From Megascapheus bottae (Eukaryota; Chordata; Mammalia; Rodentia; Geomyidae), in the NCBI GenBank assembly GCA_024803745.1, contig JANJXV010000154.1:744001-808000 (forward strand): 64,000 nt of DNA, in the 5' to 3' direction. Shown piece by piece: positions 23,344-36,967 of the stretch (positions are counted from its first letter, which is position 1; each line of letters starts with the position of its first letter). The notes beneath the pieces were generated by a model. It was given only the letters and a program-made list of their open reading frames with translations. It had not been told where the DNA came from and did no database searches. A program made the translations under genes and the position numbers.

Positions 23344-23988
23344 TTGAAAATGGGAGCAAGATTACTACTAAATACGATTATAGTTTTTCAGATATAACCA
23401 ACCTAGACCTCTGTAGCTGGCAGACACTAGATGTTCACAAGTTTTGATTGGTATTATCACTCTTTCTTTTTGTGCACTTACAGACCAGCCTAATACAACC
23501 ACTGATAAGCGATTTATACCCAAAACAATAAGCCTCTCAATCCAATCTTTATTGTCTTTAAGTCCCTCTGAGCCTAGAGAATGATTAACCACCTACATAT
23601 ACAATATTGCTCAACTGGCATAAAGTGTAGATCCGTGCAGTATAAGGGTTGAACGACGAGCAGAGGTCCAGAGATAGAAAAAAAGAATGAGAGAGGTCAG
23701 GGGAGGTGCAAGAGGATTAACGTAGGAGTGTAAGAATATTGTAGCAATGAAGAAAAGTTGTAGCATAAGGATAACTGACATAAGTTGGGAAGTAGGTAGC
23801 ATATTTGAGTACAAAGTTTGGAAAGTATTACAGTAAAACTTATGTGTTGCTGCACGACTAGCTCTTAGCCCAACAAGTGGGATGGATCTGTTTTTCTTGT
23901 CTACGTTGAGGGAAAGGGGTATTTCACAAGATGCAGAAGCGAAGATTTCAGAAGCAAATGCTCTGAGTGAATTAGCTCGTAAAAAGCA

Positions 23989-24198
23989 TTTTTATTTTCT
24001 TTTATCTTTCTGCCAGTCTTGGGGTTTGAATTCAGGGCCTGAGCACTGTCCTCGGGTTTTCTCAAGTCTAGCCCTCTGCCACTTGAGCCACAGTGCCACA
24101 TCTAGATTTTCTATCTATGTGGTACTGAGCAATAAAACCCAGATCTTCATGGATGCTAGGCAAGCACTCTACCACTATGCCAAACTTTCAACCCTGAC
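23989..24198 (-). repeat. SINE-1 of unit U2, ID-dimer
   Basis: Orthologous to the U1 copy: same borders and orientation with a few substitutions. Confidence 0.8.
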
Positions 24199-24213
24199 AT
24201 AGTAATTATTAAG

Positions 24214-24232
24214 TCATCATCATCATCATCAT
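24214..24232. repeat. (ATC)6 tract, unit U2
   Basis: Short allele of about six trinucleotides, as in U1. Confidence 0.9.
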
Positions 24233-24436
24233 ATCAAAATATCCTTTCTCCTACAAAGAATGAACACTTAATTGTGTCTAATGCTTTTTTTTTAATTTCA
24301 CTAATTCTTCTGTGTTTTTCCCTCTTGCATTTTTTACACATGACAGCAAAGCTAATCATCAGGAAAAAATTGATTAGGATACAGAAACCTAATAATATCC
24401 TAGTAGATTGACGTCAAAAATATGTGCAAGATGCCC

Positions 24437-24630
24437 TGTGTGTTTGACCTAGTGGGAGAGTCCTTGGCTACCAAGCAGTAAGCCTCAGGTTTGATTCCTC
24501 ATTACCACATACATAGAAAACGCTGCAAGTGGTGCTGTGGCTCGGTGGGACAGCTAAAGCCTAAAGAAAGCCCAAGAACAATGTTCACCCTCTGAGGTCA
24601 AGTCCCAAGACTAGCAAAAACAAAAAAAAA
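24437..24630 (+). repeat. SINE-2 of unit U2, ID-dimer
   Basis: Same insertion as in U1, with a slightly longer A-run (24,617-24,630). Confidence 0.8.
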
Positions 24631-25672
24631 TCGACAAGGGGCAAAATGCAGGCAAGAAGGCACTGTGAAGCAAATGTTTTGTAAAGGAAGAGGGCAATAT
24701 TGACCCTTAAGTTTGGATCTTACCTAAGAAAGGCTCCTTGAGCCTGAGACCAGACTGGTAGTTGGGCCTAGTGGAAGACATTGGGATTGGACAAATAAGG
24801 TGTGCTGTATACTACATCCACATGTATATTGTGAGACTGGAGGAGAGATTCAGCCTCCAGTATGTCTTTGGTGAGGTCTTTTGTGAGCAAGGATCTTTGG
24901 TCATTGGGCCCTGAAAGGTGACCCTGCCTCCCTCACAATGGAACAGAATATGGAACCCTGGTAACCAAGCCACTGTAACTAACAACCAGCTCAAGCCAGC
25001 TCACTTGGCCTGTGGCTCAGGAGGAAGAAAGATGTTGCTGTGCTGTTGCCAAAGGTCAGGAAACTCGAGTCTCAGGCATGGAAGTTGTGGATGTCTTACT
25101 CGAAGATGTACATGCTAGATCATTGCCAAGCCACAAATCCAGTATAACAGAACTTTCTCTAAGAAGAAGGCCAGGAAAATCCAGGGCAACCAGATGAGGT
25201 AAATTTCTAAGAAGAAATGTATTTGACCCCATCATCCTCCCCACACACTACAACTTTCTTTTTTTTCATTTTTTTATTGTAATTAGTAAAAGGGTTAGAT
25301 GATATTTGCCAGATAGAAGGTGCATTAATTCACATACATTGATACCCTTTCACATGTCTTGGTACCCATTTCCCTCCAACCCCACACCCCCCACCCGTCT
25401 TGGTTTTCCCCCCTTCCCTATCAAATTTCAAATATCCAAATACAAATAAATTCAATATATCAGATAACAAAGTGAGATACTATACCAATATGGGATAACC
25501 AAGGGACAGCAAGCGAGATGAGAGACAACATAGTACATTAAGGACAACAATCATTCATTATATGGCTTTTGTGTCAATATCCTGGAGGTCCTTTCAATTA
25601 GCTTCACATTATATGGCCTTATATATGGCCTTTTGCTCTATTGACAATCTCTGCTAGTAGAGCCCAAGGTTT

Positions 25673-28600
25673 CTACTGATTATGACGAATGAGGGAAACC
25701 ACTGAGCCTAAGTTCCTTTGAGTCTGGCTTACTTCACTTAATATGATTTGTTCTAAGTCTTTCCATTTCCTAACAAATGGGGCGATGTCATTCTTTCTGA
25801 CAGCAGCATAGAATTCCATTGTGTACAAATACCACAACTTGTTGATCCACTCATCAACTGAGGGACATCTGGGTTGGTTCCATATCTTTGCTATGGTGAA
25901 TAGTGCTGCAATGAACATTGTTGTGCTAGTGGGTTTAGTATGCCCTTGTTTCTGGATTGTTGGGTAAATGCCAAGTACTGGAATTGCTGGGTCATAGGGG
26001 AGTTGTATGTTTAGCGTTTTGAGGCACTGCCGCACTGCTTTCCATAGTGGTTGAACGAGTTTGCACTCACACCAACAGTGTAGTAGTGATCCCTCCTGAC
26101 CACATCCCCTCCAGCATCTGTTGTCATTCGTTTCCTGATCCTGGCCATTCTAACTGGAGTTAGGTGGAATCTTAGACTTGTTTTGATTTGCATTTCTATT
26201 ATGACCAGAGATGTTGAGCATTTCTTCATGTGTCTATAGGCCATTTTTGTTTCTTCTTCAGAGAAGACTCTCTTTAAGTCTTTGGCCCATTTTGTAATGG
26301 GATGGGTGTTACTTTGGAGGTTAGTTTTGGAGTGATTCAATTTTTTGAGTTGTTGATATATTTTAGATATGAGGCCTTGTTCCGTTGTTTGGGTGGTGAA
26401 GATCTTCTCCCACTCTGTAGGCTTCCTGATTAGTTTACTAGCTATATCCGTTGCCATACAAAAGCTCTGCAGTTTAATGCAGTCCCACTTATCCAGCCTT
26501 TCTCTGATTTGTTGTGATTCTTGGTCCTTATTAAGAAAGTTTCAACCTGTACCAAGGAGGCCTAGTGTATCTCCTATTACTTCCTGTAAACTTTTCAGTG
26601 TGTCAGCTTTTACCTCCAGGTCTTTGATCCATTTGGAGTTAATTCTAGTGCAAGGTGACAAAGAAGGATCCAACTTTAGTTTTCTGCAGGTGTTTAACCA
26701 GTTCTGCCAGCACAACTTGTTGAAGAGGCTATCTTTCTTTCATTCTATTTTTTTGGCTCCCTGGTCAAAGATTAGGTGGCCATAGGTCTGTGGTTTAATA
26801 TCTGGGTCCGCAGTTCTACTCCATTGGACTTCAGGCCTGTTCTTGTGCCAGTACCAAGCTGTTTTGAGAATTATAGCTCTGTAATAGAGCCTTAAGTTTG
26901 GAATTGAAATTCCTCCAGCGCTGTTCTTTCTGCTAAGAAGTGTTTTTGCTATACGGGGTCTTTTTTTATTCCATATGAAATTTTGAATTGCCTCTTCTAT
27001 GTCGTTAAAGAATGACATTGGGATGTTGATGGGTATTCCATTGAATTTGTAGATAGCCCTTGGCAAGATTGTCATTTTCACAATGTTGATTCTTCCAATC
27101 CAGGAGCATGGGAGGTTTTTCCATTTCCTTAGTTCCGCTTTAATTAACTTTTTTAGGGTTTTAAAGTTTTCATCTAAACGGTCCTTTACATTCTTAATTA
27201 CGCTAATTGCTAGGTACTTTATTTTCTTTGAGGCTATTGTGAAAGGATTTTCTTTCCTGATTATTGCCTCGTTCCTCTCAGTGTTGGCGTAAAGTAAGGC
27301 AGTTGATTTGTGAGGGTTGATTTTATGGCCTGCTACCCTTCCAAAGCTTTGAATCAGCTCAAGGAGCTTGGGAGTAGAGTCTATAGGATTCTTTAAATAC
27401 AGAATCATGTCATCTGCAAAGAGGGAGAGTTTTATTTCCTCTTTCCCTACTTGGATCCCCTTTATGCTTGCTTCTTGCCTTATTGCACTGCCTAGGAATT
27501 CTAGTACTATGTTAAAAAGGAGTGGAGAGAGTGGGCATCCTTGTCTCGTTCCTGATTTTAGAGGGAATGGCTTTAGATTTTCACCATTAAGTATAATACT
27601 AGCAGTGGGTTTCTCATACACAGCCTTTATTACATTGAGAAATGTTCCATGGATTCCTAGTTTCTCCACATCTTTTAACATAAAGGGGTTTTGGATCTTG
27701 TCAAATGCCTTTTCCGCATCTATTGAGACAATCATGTGATTTTATCCCTGCTCCTGTTGATGTGTTGAATTATATTAATTGATTTGTGTATGTTGAACCA
27801 GCTTTGCCTCCCTGTGATGAATCCAGTTTGATCATAGTGTATATTTTTTTTGATGAGTTTTTGTAGACGGTTGGCCAGTATTTTGTTGAGAAGTTTTGCA
27901 TCGAGGTTCATCAAAGAAATGGGTCTATAGATCTCTTTCTTTGATGAATCTCTGTCTGGTTTGGGGATGAGGGATATGCTGGCTTCACAGAATCAGTTTA
28001 GTAAAGAACCTTCATTTTCCATTTCGTTGAAGAGCATGAGGAGTATTGGTGTGATCTCTGCTTTGAAGACCTTATAGAATTCAGCTGTGAATCCATCTGG
28101 CCCTGGGCTCTTTTTAAGTGGAAGTTGTCTAATTTCCATTTCTATTTCAGAGCTTGAAATAGGCCTGTTGAGTTGGGTTAGCTCTTCTTGGTTCAGTGTG
28201 TGTATGTTAATATTGTCTAGGAATTCATCCATTTCTTCTAGATTCTCAAATTTGTTGGCGTAAAGGTTTGAGAAGTATTCCCTCATGATATTCTGGATCT
28301 TGGTAATTTCTGTCGTGATATTACCATTTTCATCTGCGATTTTGTTTATTTCGATATGCTCTCTTCTTTTTTTGGTAAGATTTGCTAAGGGCTTGTCAAT
28401 TTTGTTAATTCTTTCAAGAACCAACTCCTTGTTTTGTTGATTCTTTCTATAGTTTTTTTATTCCAAATCATTTAATTCTGCTTTGATTTTAATAATTTGC
28501 TTTCTCCTAATGGGTTTAGGGTTGGTTTGTTGCTCTTTTTCCAGGAGGTTAAGGTGAGACATTAACTAGTTGGTTTGCCATTTTTCCAACGTGCTGTTGT

Positions 28601-29513
28601 AGGCACTCAGCGCTATAAATTTTCCTCTGAGTACTGCCTTTGTTGTGTCCCTAAGGACTTGATATTTGTGTGCTCCTTATTGTTAAATTTCATAAACAGT
28701 TGGATATCTGTTCTGATCTCTTCGATTACCCATTGTTTTTGATTCAACAATGTGTGGTTCAGTCTCCATGAGTTACAGGGTTTTCTTTGGTGGAGATGTG
28801 TGTTCAGCTCCAATTTGATGCCTTTATGGTCTGAGAGTGTGCATGGAATAATTTCAGTGTTTCTGAATCTGTCCAGGTTTGCTTTATGGCCTAAGATGTG
28901 GTCTATTTTGGAAAATGTTCCATGTGCTGCTGAGAAAAACGTATATTGTGGTGTTACTGGGTGGAATATTCTGCAAATGTCTGTTAGATCTAGTTGGTCT
29001 ATAAAGTTGTTCAGTTCTAAGGTTTCTCTGTTGAGTTTTTGCCTTGTTGATCTGTCCATAGGTGAGAGTGGTGTGTTAAACTCACCAACAATCACTGTAT
29101 TTCGATCTATGTATGCTTTCAGTGTAAGTAAAGTTTGCTTGATGAAGTTTGGAGCTCCGGGATTGGGTGTGTAAATATTTAGGATTGTTATGTCTTCCGG
29201 GAGGAAAGATCCCTTTAGTAGTATGTAGTAACCTTCTTTGTCTTTTCTTACTAATTTTAGTTTGAAGTCTATTGTATCTGATATGAGGATGGCAACTCTA
29301 GCCTGTTTATGGGGGCAGTTAGCTTGATAGAGTTTATTCCAACCTCTCACTTTCAAAAGATGATTGTTTTTGGGTAAGATGTGTCTCTCGAAGTCAGCAG
29401 AACGATGGCTCTTGCTTTTTGATCCAACTAGACAACCTATGCCGTTTAATTGGAGAGTTAAGTCCATTGATATTGAGAGTTAGGATTGAGAGATATTTAT
29501 TATTTCCTACCAT
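25673..29513 (-). pseudogene. L1 ORF2 of copy c, broken
   Basis: Endonuclease frame 28,613-29,467 (284 codons) keeps 'NIYTPNPGAPNFIKQ', 'YTFFSAAHGTFSKIDHILG' and 'LSDHKGIKLEL', but has VGEFNT. Then come 27,993-28,424 ('[13 protein letters not shown]'), 27,732-27,914, palm/thumb 26,740-27,735 (FADDM, '[20 protein letters not shown]'), and C-terminal pieces 26,011-26,457 and 25,673-26,035 in different frames because of the shared 1-base loss. Six separate frames mean no functional protein. Confidence 0.9.
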
Positions 29514-29744
29514 TTTTAAAAGCTTTTAGTAGGGCCTGTGTCTTGACAGTTCTTGTGGTCCTTAGATGGTATGCTGTTTAGGTGCCATTTCTTTCCCTAT
29601 ATTGCATTTATTTTGGTTTTCTATGTATAGAGCATCTTTGAGAATTCTCTGTAGTGTTGGTTTTGTTTCGATATATTGTTGCAGCTTTTCCCTGGAATGG
29701 AATGTTTTTATTTTTCCCTCAGTTATGAATGAGAGCTTAGCAGG

Positions 29745-30745
29745 CTACAGTATTCTTGGTTGGTAGTTATTTGATATAAGGGCATGACATATATGCTTCC
29801 AGTCACTTCGTGCTTGCATGGTCTCTGCTGAGAAATCTGGGGTTATTCTGATTGGTTTGCCTTTGTAGGTTACTGATCCCTTTTCCCTGGCTGCCTTTAG
29901 GATCTTTCCTTTCGTTTCTATTGATCCAGTTCGGATCACAATGTGGCGGTGGGATGTTCTTTTCTGGTCAGGTCTGTTTGGGGTTCTAAAAACTTCTCGT
30001 ATGTGGATGGGCCTGCCCTTCTTGATATTTGGGAAATTCTCTGAGATGATTCCCTGAAGTATATTTCCAATACCATTGACCTCTTTCTCCACGCCCTCCT
30101 CAATACCAACTAGCCTTAAATTAGGCTTCCTAATTGTATCTTGGACCTCCTGAAGCGCTCTCTCATATTTCCTAGATTTGGATTGACTCATTTTCTGTTC
30201 TTTATAATACCTAAATTATCTTCAGCCACGGAAATTCTCTCCTCTACAATGTCTAACCTGCTATCAAAGCTATCTACTTTATTTTTCATCTCCCTTGCTT
30301 CTAATTGCTCACTTTTGATGCCTTGCATCCCTTGTTTTAGATCATGTATGGATTTCTTTATCTCCTTGATTTCCTTTTGAGTGGTTAGCTCAGTAGCTTT
30401 ATTTTCTTTGGACATTTGCTGGAGTTTGGTCACGTTTTTATTTGTGGATTCTTTGAATTCATCCATCTTTCTTTGAAAAACCTTTATTATGGCCTCCTTT
30501 ATGGCTTCTTCTTTTTCACTTATCACCTTGTTTTTGCTTTCCTCTTGTTCAGGTATGGCTTCCTCCATTATCTCTTTCTTTATATTTTCACATTTTTCAT
30601 TAATGATGTTTATCAATTGCATTTGTGTAGCAATTGGAAGACTCTCCTCTAGGTTTGCCAGTGACTGTTCCATTGTCTGTTTACGTTGGGTGGGGGATGT
30701 TGTTTCTTGATTTGACATTTTTCTTGAGTTTCTTGTTCTGCCCAT
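29745..30745 (-). pseudogene. L1 ORF1 of copy c, split in two
   Basis: Halves 30,188-30,745 and 29,745-30,191 overlap at ATGA. Markers shared with copy d only are 'KKGRPIHIREVF' (others QKGRPIQIREAF) and 'DIVEERIS' (others DIAEERIS). Same terminal TAG. Confidence 0.9.
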
Positions 30746-31408
30746 TTGAAAATGGGAGCAAGATTACTACTAAATACGATTATAGTTTTTCAGATATAAC
30801 CAACCTAGACCTCTGTAGCTGGCAGACACTAGATGTTCACAAGTTTTGATTGGTATTATCACTCTTTCTTTTTGTGCACTTACAGACCAGCCTAATACAA
30901 CCACTGATAAGCGATTTATACCCCAAACAATAAGCCTCTCAATCCAATCTCTATTGTCTTTAAGTCCCTCTGAGCCTAGAGAATAATTAACCACCTACAT
31001 ATACAATATTGCTCAACAGCCATCAAGTGTAGATCCGTGCAGTATAAGGGTTGAAAGACGAGCAGAGGTCCAGAGATAGAAAAAAAGAATGAGAGAGGTC
31101 AGGGGAGGTGCAAGAGGATTAACGTAGGAGTGTAAGAATATTGTAGTAATGAAGAAAAGTTATAGCATAAGGATAACTGACCTAAGTTGGTAAGTAGGTA
31201 GCATATTTGAGTACAAAGTTTGGAAAGTATTAGAATAAAACTTATGTGTTGCTGCACGAGTAGCTCTTTGCCCAACCAGTGGCCTCACAGTGGACCATGG
31301 GATGGATCTATTTTTCTTGTCTACGTTGAGGGAAAGGGGTATTTCACAAGATGCAGAAGGGAAGATTTCAGAAGCAAATGCTGTGAGTGAATTAGCTCGT
31401 AAAAAGCA

Positions 31409-31618
31409 TTTTTATTTTCTTTTATTTTTCTGCCAGTCTTGGGGCTTGAATTCAGGGCCTGAGCACTGTCCTCAGGTTTTCTCAAGTCCTGCCCTCTGCC
31501 ACTTGAGCCACAGTGCCACATCTAGATTTTCTATCTATGTGGTAATGAGCAATCAAACCCAGATCTTCATGGATGCTAGGCAAGCACTCTACCACTATGC
31601 CAAACTCTCAACCCTGAC
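31409..31618 (-). repeat. SINE-1 of unit U3, ID-dimer
   Basis: Same insertion. It shares 'tcaagtcctgccctctgcca' and 'ggtaatgagcaatc' with U4 and U5. Confidence 0.8.
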
Positions 31619-31633
31619 ATAGTAATTATAAAG

Positions 31634-31685
<52 letters not shown>
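31634..31685. repeat. (ATC)17 tract, unit U3
   Basis: Longest allele in the array. On the minus strand it lies in a short frame as a run of about 17 Asp codons, which is not a supported protein. Confidence 0.95.
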
Positions 31686-31888
31686 ATCCAAATATCCTTT
31701 CTCCTACAAAGAATGAACACTTAACTGTGTCTAATGCTTTTTTTTTAATTTCACTAATTCTTCTGTGTTTTTCCCTCTTGCATTTTTTACACATGACAGC
31801 AAAGCTAATCATCAGGAAAAAATTGATTAGGATACAGAAACCTAATAATATCCTAGTAGATTGACGTCAAAAATATGTGCAAGATGTC

Positions 31889-32082
31889 CTGTGTGTTTGA
31901 CCTAGTGGGAGAGTCCTTGGCTACCAAGCAGTAAGCCTCAGGTTTGATTCCTCATTATCACATACATAGAAAACGCTGCAAGTGGTGCTGTGGCTCGGTG
32001 GGACAGCTAAAGCCTAAAGAAAGCCCAAGAACAATGTTCACACTCTGAGGTCAAGTCCCAAGACTAGCAAAAACAAAAAAAA
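31889..32082 (+). repeat. SINE-2 of unit U3, ID-dimer
   Basis: Same insertion as in the other units. Confidence 0.8.
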
Positions 32083-33127
32083 TTCGACAAGGGGCAAAAT
32101 GCAGGCAGAGAAGGCACTGTGAAGCAAATGTTTTGTAAAGGATGAGGGCAATATTGACCCTTAAGTTTGGATCTTACCTAAGAAAAGCTCCTTGAGCCTG
32201 AGACCAGACTGGTAGTTGGGCCTAGTGGAAGACATTGGGATTGGACAAATAAGGTGTGCTGTATACTACATCCACATGTATATTGCGAGATTGGAGGAGA
32301 GATTCAGCCTCCAGTATGTCTTTGGTGAGGTCTTTTGTGAGCAAGGATCTTTGGTCATTGGGCCCTGAAAGGTGACCCTGCCTCCCTCACAATGGAACAG
32401 AATATGGAACCCTGGTAACCAAGCCCCTGTAACTAACAACCAGCTCAAGCCAGCTCACTTGGCCTGTGGCTCAGGAGGAAGAAAGATGTTGCTGTGCTGT
32501 TGCCAAAGGTCAGGAAACTCGAGTCTCAGGCATGGAAGTTGTGGATGTCTTACTCGAAGATGTACATGCTAGATCATTGCCAAGCCACAAATCCAGTATA
32601 ACAGAACTTTCTCTAAGAAGAAGGCCAGGAAAATCCAGGGCAACCAGATGAGGTAAATTTCTAAGAAGAAATGTATTTGACCCCATCATCCTCCCCACAC
32701 ACTACAACTTTCTTTTTTTTCATTTTTTTTATTGTAATTAGTAAAAGGGTTAGATGATATTTGCCAGATAGAAGGTGCATTAATTCACATACATTGATAC
32801 CCTTTCACATGTCTTGGTACCCATTTCCCTCCAACCCCACACCCCCCACCCGTCTTGGTTTTCCCCCCTTCCCTATCAAATTTCAAATATCCAAATACAA
32901 ATAAATTCAATATATCAGATACCAAAGTGAGATACTATACCAATATGGGATAACCAAGGGACAGCAAGCGAGATGAGAGACAACATAGTACATTAAGGAC
33001 CACAATCATTCATTATATGGCTTTTGTGTCAATATCCTGGAGGTCCTTTCAATTAGCTTCACATTATATGGCCTTATATATGGCCTTTTGCTCTATTGCC
33101 AATCTCTACTAGTAGAGCCCAAGGTTT

Positions 33128-36100
33128 CTACTGATTATGACGAATGAGGGAAACCCCTGAGCCTAAGTTCCTTTGAGTCTGGCTTACTTCACTTAATATG
33201 ATTTGTTCTAAGTCTTTCCATTTCCTAACAAATGGGGCGATGTCATTCTTTCTGACAGCAGCATAGAATTCCATTGTGTACAAATACCACAACTTGTTGA
33301 TCCACTCATCAACTCAGGGACATCTGGGTTGGTTCCATATCTTTGCTATGGTGAATAGTGCTGCAATGAACATTGTTGTGCTAGTGGGTTTAGTATGCCC
33401 TTGTTTCTGGATTGTTGGGTAAATGCCAAGTACTGGAATTGCTGGGTCATAGGGGAGTTGTATGTTTAGCGTTTTGAGGCACTGCCGCACTGCTTTCCAT
33501 AGTGGTTGAACGAGTTTGCACTCCCACCAACAGTGTAGTAGTGATCCCTCCTGAACACATCCCCTCCAGCATCTGTTGTCATTCGTTTCCTGATCCTGGC
33601 CATTCTACCTGGAGTTAGGTGGAATCTTAGACTTGTTTTGATTTGTATTTCTTTTATGACCAGAGATGTTGAGCATTTCTTCATGTGTCTATAGGCCATT
33701 TTTGTTTCTTCTTCAGAGAAGACTCTCTTTAAGTCTTTGGCCCATTTTGTAATGGGATGGGTGTTACTTTGGAGGTTAGTTTTGGAGTGATTCAATTTTT
33801 TGAGTTGTTGATATATTTTAGATATGAGGCCTTGTTCCGTTGTTTGGGTGGTGAAGATCTTCTCCCACTCTGTAGGCTTCCTGATTAGTTTACTAGCTAT
33901 ATCCGTTGCCATACAAAAGCTCTGCAGTTTAATCCAGTCCCACGTATCCAGCCTTTCTCTGATTTGTTGTGATTCTTGGTCCTTATTAAGAAAGTTTCGA
34001 CCTGTACCAAGGAGGCCTAGTGTATCTCCTATTCCTTCCTGTAAACTTTTCAGTGTGTCAGCTTTTACCTCCACGTCTTTGATCCATTTGGAGTTAATTC
34101 TAGTGCAAGGGGACAAAGGAGGGTCCAACTTTAGTTTTCTGCAGGTGTTTAACCAGTTCTGCCAGCACAACTTGTTGAAGAGGCTATCTTTCTTCCATTC
34201 TTTTTTTTTTGGCTCCCTGGTCAATGATTAGGTGGCCATAGGTCTGTGGTTTAATATCTGGGTCCGCAGTTCTACTCCATTGGACTTCAGGCCTGTTCTT
34301 GTGCCAGTACCAAGCTGTTTTGAGAATTATAGCTCTGTAATAGAGCCTTAAGTTTGGAATTGAAATTCCTCCAGCGCTGTTCTTTCTGCTAAGAAGTGTT
34401 TTTGCTATACGGGGTCTTTTTTTATTCCATATGAAATTTTGAATTGCCTCTTCTATGTCTTTAAAGAATGACATTGGGATGTTGATGGGTATTACATTGA
34501 ATTTGTAGATAGCCCTTGGCAAGATTGTCATTTTCACAATGTTGATTCTTCCAATCCAGGAGCACGGGAGGTTTTTCCATTTCCTTAGTTCTGCTTTAAT
34601 TTCCTTTTTTAGGGTTTCAAAGTTTTCATCTAAACGGTCCTTTACATTCTTAGTTAAGCTAATTGCTAGGTACTTTATTTTCTTTGAGGCTATTGTGAAA
34701 GGATTTTCTTTCCTGATTATTGCCTCGTTCCTCTCAGTGTTGGCATAAAGTAAGGCAGTTGATTTGTGAGGGTTGATTTTATGGCCTGCTACCCTTCCAA
34801 AGCTTTGAATCAGCTCAAGGAGCTTGGGAGTAGAGTCTATAGGATTCTTTAAATACAGAATCATGTCATCGGCAAAGAGGGATAGTTTTATTTGCTCTTT
34901 CCCTACTTGGATCCCCTTTATGCTTGTTTCTTGCCTTATTGCACTGCCTAGGAATTCTATTACTATGTTAAAAAGGAGTGGAGAGAGTGGGCATCCTTGT
35001 CTCGTTCCTGATTTTAGAGGGAATGGCTTTAGATTTTCACCATTAAGTATAATACTAGCAGTGGGTTTCTCATACACAGCCTTTATTACATTGAGAAATG
35101 TTCCATGGATTCCTAGTTTCTCCACATCTTTTAACATAAAGGGGTTTTGGATCTTGTCAAATGCCTTTTCCGCATCTATTGAGACAATCATGTGATTTTA
35201 TCCCTGCTCCTGTTGATGTGTTGAATTATATTAATTGATTTGTGTATGTTGAACCAGCTTTGCCTCCCTGTGATGAATCCAGTTTGATCATAGTGTATTT
35301 TTTTTGATGAGTTGTTGTAGACGGTTGGCCAGTATTTTGTTGAGAAGTTTTGCATCGAGGTTCATCAAAGAAATGGTTCTATTGATCTCTTTCTTTGATG
35401 AATCTCTGTCTGGTTTGGGGATGAGGGATATGCTGGCTTCACAGAATCAGTTTAGTAAAGAACCTTCATTTTCAATTTCGTTGAAGAGCTTGAGGAGTAT
35501 TGGTGTGAGCTCTGCTTTGAAGACCTTATAGAATTCAGCTGTGAATCCATCTGGCCCTGGGCTCTTTTTAAGTGGAAGTTGTCTAATTTCCATTTCTATT
35601 TCAGAGCTTGAAATAGGCCTGTTGAGTTGGGTTAGCTCTTCTTGGTTCAGTGTGTGTATGTTAATATTGTCTAGGAATTCATCCATTTCTTCTAGATTCT
35701 CAAATTTGTTGGCGTAAAGGTTTGAGAAGTATTCCCTCATGATATTCTGGATCTTGGTAATTTCTGTCGTGATATTACCATTTTCATCTGCGATTTTGTT
35801 TATTTCGATATGCTCTCTTCTTTTTTTGGTAAGATTTGCTAAGGGCTTGTCAATTTTGTTAATTCTTTCAAGAACCAACTCCTTGTTTTGTTGATTCTTT
35901 CTATAGTTTTTTTATTCCAAATCATTTAATTCTGCTTTGATTTTAATAATTTGCTTTCTCCTAATGGGTTTAGGGTTGGTTTGTTGCTCTTTTTCCAGGA
36001 GGTTAAGGTGAGACATTAACTAGTTGTTTTGCCATTTTTCCAACTTGCTGTTGTAGGCACTCCGCGCTATAAATTTTCCTCTGAGTACTGCCTTTGTTGT

Positions 36101-36967
36101 GTCCCTAAGGACTTGATATTTGTGTGCTCCTTATTGTTAAATTTCATAAACAGTTGGATATCTGTTCTGATCTCTTCGATTACCCATTGTTTTTGATTCA
36201 ACAATGTGTGGTTCAGTCTCCATGAGTTACAGGGTTTTCTTTGGTGGAGATGTGTGTTCAGCTCCAATTTGATGCCTTTATGGTCTGAGAGTGTGCATGG
36301 AATAATTTCAGTGTTTCTGAATCTGTCCAGGTTTGCTTTATGGCCTAAGATGTGGTCTATTTTGGAAAATGTTCCATGTGCTGCTGAGAAAAACGTATAT
36401 TGTGGTGTTACTGGGTGGAATATTCTGCAGATGTCTGTTAGATCTAGTTGGTCTATAAAGTTGTTCAGTTCTAAGGTTTCTCTGTTGAGTTTTTGCCTTG
36501 TTGATCTGTCCATAGGTGAGAGTGGTGTGTTAAACTCACCAACAATCACTGTATTTCGATCTATGTATGCTTTCAGTGTAAGTAAAGTTTGCTTGATGAA
36601 GTTTGGAGCTCCGGGATTGGGTGTGTAAATATTTAGGATTGTTATGTCTTCCGGGAGGAAAGATCCCTTTAGTAGTATGTAGTAACCTTCTTTGTCTTTT
36701 CTTACTAATTTTAGTTTGAAGTCTATTGTATCTGATATGAGGATGGCAACTCTAGCCTGTTTATGGGGGCAGTTAGCTTGATAGAGTTTATTCCAACCTC
36801 TCACTTTCAAAAGATGATTGTTTTTGGGTAAGATGTGTCTCTCGAAGTCAGCAGAACGATGGCTCTTGCTTTTTGATCCAACTAGACAACCTATGCCGTT
36901 TAATTGGAGAGTTAAGTCCATTGATATTGAGAGTTAGGATTGAGAGATATTTATTATTTCCTACCAT
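33128..36967 (-). pseudogene. L1 ORF2 of copy d, broken
   Basis: Endonuclease 36,067-36,921; linker 35,447-35,878; palm/thumb 34,184-35,191 (335 codons, FADDM, '[19 protein letters not shown]'); C-terminal domain 33,466-34,224 in another frame. An in-frame TGA at about 33,316 (RCP*VDEW) is found only in copies d and e. The shared TGA and A-run frameshift are present. Confidence 0.9.

Larger units (their letters stand above)
17877..23592 (-). mobile_element. L1 copy b
   Basis: Complete internal order: A-tail (T-run at 17,877-17,888), 3' UTR to 18,293 with a G-rich tract on the sense strand (17,993-18,017), ORF2 18,294-22,111, ORF1 22,343-23,343 and a 5' region. Copy b keeps the uninterrupted C-terminal 347 codons that copies c-f lose by a shared 1-base deletion. 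It has its own endonuclease damage. The 5' limit is provisional. Confidence 0.9.
23593..25256. other. Array spacer, unit U2
   Basis: Same order as U1. A private deletion of roughly 20 bases at about 23,877, between short 'agtgg' repeats, removes 'cctcacagtgg' and adjacent bases. The 61-codon plus-strand frame (25,012-25,197) remains open. Confidence 0.7.
25257..30994 (-). mobile_element. L1 copy c
   Basis: A-tail at 25,257-25,277 (interrupted), 3' UTR with G-rich tract 25,372-25,396, ORF2 25,673-29,513, ORF1 29,745-30,745 and 5' region. It carries the C-terminal 1-base deletion near 26,130 shared by copies c-f. From about 28.6 kb upward it is nearly identical to copy d. Confidence 0.9.
30995..32707. 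other. Array spacer, unit U3
   Basis: Same order as the other units. The ATC tract is expanded to about 17 repeats. The 61-codon plus-strand frame is at 32,466-32,651. Confidence 0.7.

Noticed and set aside
26369..26785. Plus-strand frames of 60-140 codons recurring in every unit (also for example 28,752-29,174, 27,368-27,739 and 30,141-30,380)
   Set aside because: They are antisense to L1 ORF1/ORF2 and recur only because the units are duplicated. No domain or start context supports them.
31576..31812. Minus-strand frame with about 17 consecutive Asp codons
   Set aside because: The Asp run is the translated ATC tract. The frame overlaps a SINE and is not conserved in length.
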